Below, one piece after another: positions 24,658-31,893 of a DNA stretch of 34,393 nucleotides. The first letter of the stretch is position 1. Every line of letters starts with the position of its first letter. The translations under genes were made by a program, and so were the position numbers. The stretch is from Sulfurimonas sp. (GTDB lineage: Bacteria; Campylobacterota; Campylobacteria; Campylobacterales; Sulfurimonadaceae). The notes beneath the pieces were generated by a model. That model worked only from the letters and a program-made list of their open reading frames with translations, was not told where the DNA came from and did not search any database. Location: the NCBI GenBank assembly GCA_027060825.1, contig JALSWC010000221.1:1-34393 (forward strand). Reading direction: 5' to 3'.

Positions 24658-25119
24658 ATGAAGAGTAATCGTTATGCTTTTACAATGATAGAACTTATTT
24701 TTGTTATAGTTATTTTGGGGATTTTAGCTGCTGTTGCTATTCCAAAATTTACTGCAACAAGGGATGATGCTGTGGTTTCTAAAACTGCACAAAACATTAT
24801 GGAAGGTGCTTCTGAAATAGCTTCTTATGCTATAAGCCAAGCTAAAACAGAAGATAATTTATCAAAAATGTCTAATGGTATTGCATCTTTAGTTGCATCT
24901 GGTGATGCAGATTTGAACACGAGCGATAAATCGGCGACTGTCCATTTTGGTGGGATTTCAGATTGTGTAAAGGTTCAAGTCAAAACAGGTTCAGGTGATG
25001 ATAATTTAACAGTTAGTTTTGGTGATGCTGATGGAAATAGCCAATGTTTGCAACTTCAGTCAGCTATTGATGCAGGGAAATACCAAATGAAATTAAGGGG
25101 AACAAATGTTACATACTAA
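24658..25119 (+). CDS. Type IV pilin-like protein 2 (prepilin-type N-terminus)
   Basis: The 153-residue product begins MKSNRYA|FTMIELIFVIVILGILAAVAIPK, nearly identical to pilin 1 through the hydrophobic helix but with Ala instead of Gly before the expected cleavage site. The soluble part differs completely and has two cysteines (SDCVKV and SQCLQL) and Asp/Gly-rich loops (GSGDDN, GDADGNS). AAAGG precedes the ATG. Its end overlaps the start of pilin gene 3 by 14 bp. Likely a minor pilin or pseudopilin; the exact system is unknown. Confidence 0.88.
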   Translation: MKSNRYAFTMIELIFVIVILGILAAVAIPKFTATRDDAVVSKTAQNIMEGASEIASYAISQAKTEDNLSKMSNGIASLVASGDADLNTSDKSATVHFGGISDCVKVQVKTGSGDDNLTVSFGDADGNSQCLQLQSAIDAGKYQMKLRGTNVTY

Positions 25120-25576
25120 AAAAAATGCTTTTACAATGATAGAGTTAGTATTTGTTATTGTTGTGATTGGAATATTGTCAGCTATTGCTATTCCAAAATT
25201 TGCTGCAACACGCACAGATGCACAAATAGCAAAGGGTCGGTCTGAAATTTCATCTATTCGTTCTGCTATTGTGAGTGAAAGACAGGCAAGATTGATAAAA
25301 GGTGATAATAAATTTATTAATAAACTTCATAGTGCCGCAGATAAATATTTCGACAATAATGGAACAGCTGCAAATACTTTGCTTATGTATGCGATAGTAC
25401 CAAAAGATAGTAATGGGCATTGGAAAACAGGGGCAAGCTGTACAGGAGACACTCCTAATGTCTGTACTTATACATTTATGGTAGAAAATAAAGATGTGAA
25501 TTTTACATATAAACAAGCAAATGGTACTTTTGATTGTAATACAACAGAAAATCTTTGTAAACAGCTCACAGAGTAA
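25106..25576 (+). CDS. Type IV pilin-like protein 3 (prepilin-type N-terminus)
   Basis: The 156-residue product begins MLHTKKNA|FTMIELVFVIVVIGILSAIAIPK, again with Ala before the cleavage site. Residues 36 onward include RTDAQIAKGRSEISSIRSAIVSERQARL, and the C-terminal part has four cysteines in two close pairs (SCTGDTPNVC, DCNTTENLC), suggesting two disulfides. The start lies inside the end of pilin gene 2, so translation is probably coupled. It is followed 17 bp later by priA. Confidence 0.88.
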   Translation: MLHTKKNAFTMIELVFVIVVIGILSAIAIPKFAATRTDAQIAKGRSEISSIRSAIVSERQARLIKGDNKFINKLHSAADKYFDNNGTAANTLLMYAIVPKDSNGHWKTGASCTGDTPNVCTYTFMVENKDVNFTYKQANGTFDCNTTENLCKQLTE

Positions 25577-25593
25577 AAATTTCTATTTCACTA

Positions 25594-27444
25594 TTGAATT
25601 ATTATTCCATTGCACTTATAGGCTCTCCTCTTGAGCCTTTTACTTATCACTCTAATACTATTGTAGAAGTTGGACAGAAAGTAGAAGTGACTGTGCGTTC
25701 TCGAAACACTTTTGGTGTTGTAGTTGCACAAACGCAAAAACCTCCCTTTAAAACAAATGAAATCCTTCAAACTACTTCATTGAAATACTCTCAAAAACAG
25801 ATGCAACTTGCAAAGTTTATAGCTTCGTATTATATTTGCTCCTTTGGTGATGCATTGGCTCTGCTTGTGCCTTTTGATGAAACAATAGAAGAAATAAAAA
25901 AGAGTGATAAAGAGGCATATACATCAAAAATAGAACTTTCACAAAAACAAAATGAAGCATTACTCTTTTTACAAAAACATAAAGTCTCTTTACTCTTTGG
26001 CGATACAGGAAGTGGTAAAACTGAGATATATATGAAGTATTTTGAGCAGATGATAGCACTCTCTAAACGAAGCATCTTTTTGATGCCTGAAATTTCACTT
26101 ACACCACAAATGTCTAAAAGGCTTGAAGAACATTTTGGAGAGAGTGTTGTTATGTGGCACTCAAAACTTACACCAAAAAAGAGAAAAGAGGCAATGGCAA
26201 AAATTCAGAGTGGGGAAGCAAAAATCATAGCAGGTCCCCGTTCTGCACTCTTTTTGCCCATAGAAGATTTAGGACTTATTGTGGTTGATGAAGAGCATGA
26301 TGATAGTTATAAATCCTCTTCAAGACCACGGTACAGTGCGCGTGATATAGCTATATATATGGGAAAACTTTATAATGTTAGAGTTGTTTTAGGCTCTGCA
26401 ACTCCATCACTGAACTCTTATGTGAAATTTCCTCATATACGCTTACGAGGGGGACATTTTCTCTCTAAGAAGAGTTTTATATATGAAAAAAATAGAGAGA
26501 GTCTCTCTCCTTTGATTATAAATAATCTACGAGAGACGGTGCAAAGGGGAGAGCAGGCTATTGTTTTTTTACCGACACGGGCAAATTTTAAGTATCTTAT
26601 TTGTCAAGATTGTGGGCATACAATAAAATGTGCATTTTGTAGTGTTGGCATGAGTATTCACCAGCACTCACGAGCATTGAAGTGTCACTATTGTAATTTT
26701 ACTCAGGCTATTCCACAAGTTTGTCCAGAGTGTCATAGTGGGCATTTAACAAGCTCACGGTTAGGCACAGCAGAGGCTGTAGAAAATATACAAGAGCTAC
26801 TTCCAAACGCAGTGATACAACAGTTTGATAGAGATGCCATTACTACAGCCAACAAACTAAAAAAAGCACTTAAAAAGTTTAATGACAAAGAGAGTAATAT
26901 CCTTGTTGGAACACAGATGCTCTCAAAGGGTCATGATTATCATGGAGTAACGCTAGCTGTGGTACTTGGTCTGGACAATATGCTCAATATGAGTGATTAT
27001 CGTGCAAGAGAAAAAGCACTCTCTACGCTTATTCAAGTATCGGGAAGAAGTGGACGAGCAAAAGATGCTAAAGTAATTGTACAGACTTTTAATGAGGATT
27101 TTTTTAAGAGTTATATAGAGAAATATGAGGAGTTTTTAGAGTCTGAAAAAGTTTTTAGAAAAGAGCTTTATCCTCCATACAAAAAGCTTTGTCGCTTGCT
27201 ATTTTCAGATAAAAATGGGGTAAAAGCTCGTGATGCCATGGAGCAGATGCGAGAGCGTCTTAGTGCGTTTAGTAAGAGTGTAGAGATAGTTGGTACAGGA
27301 AAGTGTGCCATAGAGAGAGTGGCAAATAAGTACCGTTTTGAAATACTCCTTCGAGCAGATAAAAGCACAGATCTTATAAAAGCCATAACAGCTACAAAAG
27401 TAAGTATGGCTGAGATAGATATGGATCCGTTGGAATTTGCTTAG
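25594..27444 (+). CDS. priA: Primosomal protein N' (replication restart helicase PriA)
   Basis: The 616-residue product starts at a TTG, the first in-frame standard start after the pilin stop. The N-terminus MNYYSIALIGSPLEPFTYHS matches the usual PriA N-terminal strand, but the ribosome binding site is weak. Walker A GDTGSGKT lies near residue 136 and DEEHDDSYK near 232. A zinc-binding cluster follows with CQDC, CAFC, CHYC and CPEC (about residues 337-385), then helicase motifs including GTQMLSKGHDY and VSGRSGRA. PriA reloads DnaB at stalled forks. Confidence 0.96.
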   Translation: MNYYSIALIGSPLEPFTYHSNTIVEVGQKVEVTVRSRNTFGVVVAQTQKPPFKTNEILQTTSLKYSQKQMQLAKFIASYYICSFGDALALLVPFDETIEEIKKSDKEAYTSKIELSQKQNEALLFLQKHKVSLLFGDTGSGKTEIYMKYFEQMIALSKRSIFLMPEISLTPQMSKRLEEHFGESVVMWHSKLTPKKRKEAMAKIQSGEAKIIAGPRSALFLPIEDLGLIVVDEEHDDSYKSSSRPRYSARDIAIYMGKLYNVRVVLGSATPSLNSYVKFPHIRLRGGHFLSKKSFIYEKNRESLSPLIINNLRETVQRGEQAIVFLPTRANFKYLICQDCGHTIKCAFCSVGMSIHQHSRALKCHYCNFTQAIPQVCPECHSGHLTSSRLGTAEAVENIQELLPNAVIQQFDRDAITTANKLKKALKKFNDKESNILVGTQMLSKGHDYHGVTLAVVLGLDNMLNMSDYRAREKALSTLIQVSGRSGRAKDAKVIVQTFNEDFFKSYIEKYEEFLESEKVFRKELYPPYKKLCRLLFSDKNGVKARDAMEQMRERLSAFSKSVEIVGTGKCAIERVANKYRFEILLRADKSTDLIKAITATKVSMAEIDMDPLEFA

Positions 27445-27456
27445 AAATTAAAAATA

Positions 27457-27465
27457 TGTTATAAT
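27457..27465 (+). promoter_or_regulatory. Extended -10 promoter of the candidate small RNA
   Basis: TGTTATAAT matches the extended -10 exactly, beginning 13 nt after the priA stop. No protein gene follows on this strand, so the promoter points to a non-coding transcript starting near 27472. Confidence 0.65.
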
Positions 27466-27471
27466 TCCTAT

Positions 27472-27566
27472 GTAAAGCATTTCTGACCTTTGTTGGGTTT
27501 GGTCACCTTCCAATGGTTACTGTAAAAGTCCTAGCTCTTTTTTATAAGGGTTAGGACTTTTTTTTT
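27472..27566 (+). ncRNA. Candidate small RNA of about 95 nt
   Basis: A perfect extended -10 element and a strong intrinsic terminator bracket about 95 nt with no open reading frame. The 5' half can form TGACC/GGTCA (27484-27505) with a GU-rich loop TTTGTTGGGTTT. The 3' half is the terminator, whose loop is U-rich. I do not recognise it as SRP RNA, 6S RNA, tmRNA or RNase P RNA. Its last 16 nt are antisense to the 3' end of the convergent M23 peptidase gene. It could instead be just a promoter-driven terminator or a shared bidirectional terminator. Confidence 0.55.
27524..27566 (+). terminator. Strong intrinsic terminator overlapping the end of the M23 gene
   Basis: AAAAGTCCTA pairs perfectly with TAGGACTTTT, and the stem extends with G-T, C-G, T-G, C-G and T-A pairs to about 16 bp. 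It is followed by nine T residues. This is the best canonical Rho-independent terminator in the window. On the minus strand the same stem is followed by TTTTAC, so it may partly serve the M23 gene too. Confidence 0.85.
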
Positions 27567-28762
27567 GCCTTTTTCTCTCCATTCTTATCCTTTAAAATAT
27601 GTACATAAGAGATATTTTGAAAAGGTGGAAGCTTTTTAAATGTTGTTTTGTTCTGAAGTAGAAGTGCTATACTTTTATCATCTCTCTTTTTAAGTTTTAA
27701 AAACGCTCTTTTTTGTTTCCCTTTTAGTTTTTTTGTTGCTATTTGAATAATATGGAGTGGATTTATAGGACGACCATGTATTCTTATTTCAAAATGTAAA
27801 TGAGGTCCAGTTGAACGACCTGTTGTTCCAACATAGGCAATAATTTGTCCTTTTTTTACATGAGAGCCTCTATGAATGCCTCTTCTAAAAGCGTGTAAAT
27901 GGGCATAGCGTGTTTCGTATCCGTCTGCATGACGAATTTTGATAAGATTTCCATAAGTACCTGCTCTTGCACACCAAATGACAATTCCAGCGGCCGATGC
28001 ATGCACAGGTGTTCCTATTCTTGCCGCAAAATCAACACCATTGTGTGCTTTCCATTTATGTAAAATTGGATGCCATCTTCTTTTTGAAAATGGTGAAGAG
28101 ACTCTTGCCCCTGGAATTGGACGACCAAATAAAAATCCTTCAACTTCAGCACCTTTTTCATTGTAGTAACGCCCATTGCTGTTAAGATAAATATAATGTT
28201 TTTTATGGTTTGTCTCTATCATAGCAACTTGAAGTGTAGGCATAGAAAAAGGGTAGCCAAGACGATATTTTTGTGTATATATCATAGCCAGTTCATCGCC
28301 TTTACGGATGTTGTTTTTAAAATTGAGGGAGTGTCTAAAACTTGAGACAAAAATTTGGACAAGTTTATTTGAACCAGTAGCTTTTAAAATATTGTAGTTT
28401 GGAGAGCTTGTAATGGTGGTGTAAAAACCCTCTGTTTTTGTTGTAGAGATGATGGGAATAGCTTCAAAAGAGTAAGAGTTGCCTTTTTTAGCAATATGGA
28501 TTTGTAGCTCATCATTTAATGGAAGTAAAATTTGTTCAATATGACCTTTGGTGTCACGAAGAATTTGGTAGTGAACACCACTACGCATCTCCTTGGTTAA
28601 TTGTTGGTCGTCTTTGTCTAAATTATAGTAGAGTGGTTTTAAGGGAAGATGATTCCTTTGTAAAAAAAGGAGATAACTTTCACCATTTTCCCATCGGTAT
28701 CTATCAACAGTTGAGGCAAAAAGAGAGGTAAAGAGAGATAAAAATATGAAAAATCGTAGCAT
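27551..28762 (-). CDS. csd3: M23 (LytM) peptidoglycan peptidase, Csd3/HdpA-like
   Basis: The 403-residue product has a signal peptide (MLRFFIFLSLFTSLFAS) and an N-terminal region with SGVHYQILRDTKGHIEQILL. The LytM domain carries zinc ligands in HNGVDFAARIGTPVHA (near residue 240) and STGPHLHFEI (near 320). A Lys-rich tail follows. Length, layout and the neighbouring PgbA-like and glcD genes match what I recall of H. pylori HP0506 (Csd3/HdpA), a periplasmic D,D-endopeptidase/carboxypeptidase involved in helical cell shape. Its final codons are antisense to the terminator of the candidate small RNA. The M23 assignment is firm; orthology to Csd3 is inferred. Confidence 0.88.
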   Translation of the reverse strand: MLRFFIFLSLFTSLFASTVDRYRWENGESYLLFLQRNHLPLKPLYYNLDKDDQQLTKEMRSGVHYQILRDTKGHIEQILLPLNDELQIHIAKKGNSYSFEAIPIISTTKTEGFYTTITSSPNYNILKATGSNKLVQIFVSSFRHSLNFKNNIRKGDELAMIYTQKYRLGYPFSMPTLQVAMIETNHKKHYIYLNSNGRYYNEKGAEVEGFLFGRPIPGARVSSPFSKRRWHPILHKWKAHNGVDFAARIGTPVHASAAGIVIWCARAGTYGNLIKIRHADGYETRYAHLHAFRRGIHRGSHVKKGQIIAYVGTTGRSTGPHLHFEIRIHGRPINPLHIIQIATKKLKGKQKRAFLKLKKRDDKSIALLLQNKTTFKKLPPFQNISYVHILKDKNGEKKAKKKS

Positions 28763-28827
28763 AAATATAAACCTAATTTAAAATAAAGTGCAATATTAGC
28801 AAATTTTTGATTAATATGAGGTTTGTT

Positions 28828-28836
28828 TGATATAAT
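28828..28836 (+). promoter_or_regulatory. Extended -10 promoter of the PgbA-like/glcD/YihY operon
   Basis: TGATATAAT is an exact extended -10 element, 27 nt upstream of the ATG at 28864. No -35 is visible. It is the fourth exact TGnTATAAT ahead of a transcription unit on the plus strand of this window. Confidence 0.7.
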
Positions 28837-28863
28837 CGCATATATTATTAAAAAAGAAGTAAG

Positions 28864-29640
28864 ATGAAATATATTGTTTTAGTTTTATTAGCATTGGTCA
28901 ATCTCTATGCTAGTGTTGTAACTGCTCCTATTGTATCTGTAAATAAAAAAAATGACACAATTACAATAAACATAAATAAAATTGATGTAGGTATGAGTGG
29001 CTTTGTTGTACATTATATTACACCCAAGCATAGTGAGGTTATTGATAATGCTGTTGTTCAAAGTTTTGATGCAAATAAAAGTGAAGCAACTCTTAAAATA
29101 AGCTCTTTTCATATGCTAGATAATGACTCTGTTCCTATAGAAGAGTTCAAAGCAGAAGTTGGAGATAGTGTTGAACTTGCATTTGGCTACAATCGTGCCA
29201 TGCTTATTGCTCCAGATGAGGCGATTTACCACCGTATTACAAAAAGTGTGCAAACGCAGTGGATTCATCCTGATTTGTTTGCTACCATTCTTTCTTATAC
29301 TGGGCATCCATCGCCACTTATAAGTGATTTTCATAATATGTCTGAGGCGACAAGTACGGGACTTTTATTTATTTATCTCGATAAAAAAGTCTATACGCTA
29401 GATATGAAAAGTTTTAAAATTTTACATATTAGTGCTGCACCATTAGAGCAAAAAAAAGTTAAACTCCCTTTTTATTCACGAGTACAAAAAATAGAATCTT
29501 CTTGGTGGGATTGGGGAAAAGGAACATCGCAGGTAAAAAACTATACAAAATATTATTATAAACTTTTAATGCAAAAGAATGCAAACAACAAAGAGTTCGT
29601 TTCCTTCTATAAAAAATACGAAAAAAGGGGTGAAAAATGA
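28864..29640 (+). CDS. Exported protein resembling the N-terminal domain of Helicobacter plasminogen-binding PgbA
   Basis: The 258-residue product begins MKYIVLVLLALVNLYASVV, a signal peptide. Residues 20-110 are beta-rich (NDTITININKIDVGMSGFVVHYI). A helical section follows with IAPDEAIYHRITKSVQTQWIHPDLFATIL, and the end is basic (KKYEKRGEK). Motifs and position between an M23 peptidase gene and glcD match my recollection of HP0508 (PgbA) in H. pylori, but the long Lys/Glu-rich tail that binds plasminogen there is absent. The surface-binding role should therefore not be transferred. The stop overlaps the glcD start by ATGA. Confidence 0.7.
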   Translation: MKYIVLVLLALVNLYASVVTAPIVSVNKKNDTITININKIDVGMSGFVVHYITPKHSEVIDNAVVQSFDANKSEATLKISSFHMLDNDSVPIEEFKAEVGDSVELAFGYNRAMLIAPDEAIYHRITKSVQTQWIHPDLFATILSYTGHPSPLISDFHNMSEATSTGLLFIYLDKKVYTLDMKSFKILHISAAPLEQKKVKLPFYSRVQKIESSWWDWGKGTSQVKNYTKYYYKLLMQKNANNKEFVSFYKKYEKRGEK

Positions 29641-31022
29641 TAGATTTAAAACATATTGAACATTTTACAAATATTGTAGGGAGTGAAAATATTTATAGCG
29701 ATAAAGCACATCTTCTTGCATACTCTTATGATGCAACACGAGAACATTTTGAGCCAGATGCTGTAATTTTTCCTCGTCATGAAGAGGATATTAGTGAAAT
29801 TCTGAAGTATTGTAATACACATAAAATTATTATTGTACCTCGTGGTGCTGGCTCTGGTTTTACTGGTGGAGCATTGCCTAGTAGTGGGGGCATAATCCTT
29901 GCTATGGAAAAACACATGAATAATATTCTTGAAATAGATATGAAAAATATGGTAGCTATCGTGCAACCAGGTGTAATAAATATGGACTTACAACGGGCAG
30001 TAGAAAAAGTAGGACTTTTTTATCCACCAGATCCAGCAAGTCAAGATTACTCTACACTTGGTGGTAATGTGAGTGAAAACGCAGGTGGAATGCGTGCTGC
30101 AAAATATGGCATTACAAAAGATTATGTTATGGCTACTCGTGCTGTACTTCCAAATGGTGATGTTATTAAGGCAGGAAAACGCACCATTAAAGATGTGGCA
30201 GGATATAATATTAGTGGTATTTTGATAGCTTCTGAGGGAACACTTGCAGTCCTTACTGAAATTACACTCAAGCTTATTCCAAAGCCTAAAATGACAAAAA
30301 CGGCGATGGGAATTTTTCCTACTGTAAATGATGCAATGGAAGCGGTCTATAAAACCATGGCAAGTGGTATTACTCCAGTTGCCATGGAGTTTTTAGACAA
30401 TTTAACTATCCGTGCAGTTGAACAGACATTTCATAAAGGTTTACCTGTAGATGCAGGTGCGCTTCTTGTAACAGATGTTGATGGAAACTTAGAAGATGAT
30501 TTAGATTTTCAACTAGGACAAATTGAGGAAGTATTTAAAGAGAATGGATGTAGTGAGTTTAGAGTTGCAAAAGATGCAAAAGAGGCAGCAGAGATTTGGT
30601 TTGCACGCCGTAATGCTTCTCCTTCACTCTCTATTTATGGAAGTAAAAAACTTAATGAAGATGTAACCGTTCCTCGTGCTGTTTTACCAGAACTTTTAGA
30701 GAGATTTTCTGCTATTGCCAAAAAATATAGTGTAAACATTCCATGTTTTGGGCATACTGGTGATGGAAATGTCCATACAAATGTAATGGTAGATGGTTCA
30801 AACCCTAGACAGGTGGCGATTGCTTATCAAGCCATAGAAGAGGTTTTTCAAGCGACTGTTGATTTAGGTGGAACACTCTCAGGAGAGCATGGCATAGGAC
30901 TTGCAAAAGCACCATATATGCATATGGCATTTACAGATGAAGAGATGAATCTTTTTAAATCTATCAAAATGGCATTTGATCCTAACAATATTTTAAACCC
31001 TGCAAAAATGGGACTGAGTTAA
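29637..31022 (+). CDS. glcD: FAD-linked oxidase, glycolate/D-lactate dehydrogenase GlcD type
   Basis: The 461-residue product has the PCMH-type FAD-binding domain with PRGAGSGFTGGALPSSGGII (near residue 68) and DPASQDYSTLGGNVSENAGG (near 140). The C-terminal FAD-oxidase domain has CFGHTGDGNVHTN (near 370) and GTLSGEHGIGLAKAPYM (near 416). Such enzymes oxidise 2-hydroxy acids such as glycolate or D-lactate, passing electrons to the respiratory chain. The substrate cannot be fixed from sequence. No glcE or glcF partner is adjacent. The ATG overlaps the stop of the preceding gene by four bases. Confidence 0.93.
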   Translation: MIDLKHIEHFTNIVGSENIYSDKAHLLAYSYDATREHFEPDAVIFPRHEEDISEILKYCNTHKIIIVPRGAGSGFTGGALPSSGGIILAMEKHMNNILEIDMKNMVAIVQPGVINMDLQRAVEKVGLFYPPDPASQDYSTLGGNVSENAGGMRAAKYGITKDYVMATRAVLPNGDVIKAGKRTIKDVAGYNISGILIASEGTLAVLTEITLKLIPKPKMTKTAMGIFPTVNDAMEAVYKTMASGITPVAMEFLDNLTIRAVEQTFHKGLPVDAGALLVTDVDGNLEDDLDFQLGQIEEVFKENGCSEFRVAKDAKEAAEIWFARRNASPSLSIYGSKKLNEDVTVPRAVLPELLERFSAIAKKYSVNIPCFGHTGDGNVHTNVMVDGSNPRQVAIAYQAIEEVFQATVDLGGTLSGEHGIGLAKAPYMHMAFTDEEMNLFKSIKMAFDPNNILNPAKMGLS

Positions 31023-31029
31023 ACATAGT

Positions 31030-31893
31030 ATGCATAAAAAAGTAAAAGTTGTATTTAAAGAGGTAAAACTATTTGTGAGTTCTTTTGTTGATAAAGAGCT
31101 TACTCTTTTTGCTGCAAGTTTGAGTTTTTATACTATTTTTACGCTTATTCCACTTTTGCTTATCGTTATGACAATTTTAACATCTTTGCCATCATTTGCG
31201 AAGCATTATCAGGAAATTCAAACTTTTATTTTCTCAAATCTTATGCCAGTGAACTCCGATACAGTAATGATTCAAATAAATAATTTTTTACAGAACTCTT
31301 CAAAAATAAGTGCTATAGGTATTCTTGCTATGTTAGTCTCTTCTGTACTTTTTTTCAAGAATTTTGAATACATTGCAAACAAAATATTTCATGCTCCAGC
31401 GAAAAATTTATGGGAGAGTATTACAACATATTGGACTCTTTTAACACTGACTCCTCTTGCTTTTAGTATCTCTTTTTATATTACTGGGTACATTGTAAAT
31501 GCAATGGCTTCTGATAATCTGAGGGTAAATTTAAATATTTTACCTTTTGTTCCATATATCATTATCTGGGGACTTCTTTTTGTTATATTTCAGATTGCTG
31601 TAAATACAAAAATAAATCCAAAAGCTTCACTTATTAGTTCTTTTATTATTTCCATTATATTTAGTTTGAGTAAAAATGCTTTTATTTATTATGTCTTTGT
31701 AAATAAAACATATACTACAATGTACGGCTCTTTTGCCATTTTAATGTTTCTATTTTTATGGATATATGTTTCATGGATTATCTTTTTATATGGTCTAAAA
31801 TTATGCTACATTATAAATAAAATATATAAAAATAGAGCCTACATAGATGAGCAACAGCAACAAAGCCTTTCTACTGAAAATACTCAAAAGTGA
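31030..31893 (+). CDS. YihY/BrkB family inner-membrane protein
   Basis: The 287-residue product carries about six hydrophobic segments and the family's N-terminal LTLFAASLSFYTIFTLIPLLL, plus later PFVPYIIIWGLLFVIFQIAVN and the C-terminal TMYGSFAILMFLFLWIYVSWIIFLYGLKL. The family was once called RNase BN but is not a proven RNase; its function is unknown. It starts seven bp after glcD. The hydrophilic C-terminal tail (ending QQQQSLSTENTQK) lies in a 93-bp overlap with the convergent comEC. Confidence 0.9.
   Translation: MHKKVKVVFKEVKLFVSSFVDKELTLFAASLSFYTIFTLIPLLLIVMTILTSLPSFAKHYQEIQTFIFSNLMPVNSDTVMIQINNFLQNSSKISAIGILAMLVSSVLFFKNFEYIANKIFHAPAKNLWESITTYWTLLTLTPLAFSISFYITGYIVNAMASDNLRVNLNILPFVPYIIIWGLLFVIFQIAVNTKINPKASLISSFIISIIFSLSKNAFIYYVFVNKTYTTMYGSFAILMFLFLWIYVSWIIFLYGLKLCYIINKIYKNRAYIDEQQQQSLSTENTQK

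Noticed and set aside
24046-25576. The three pilin-like genes as an integron-like or phase-variable cassette
   Set aside because: No repeats, recombination sites or silent fragments are visible around them. Similarity is limited to the N-terminal helix, which is under functional constraint.
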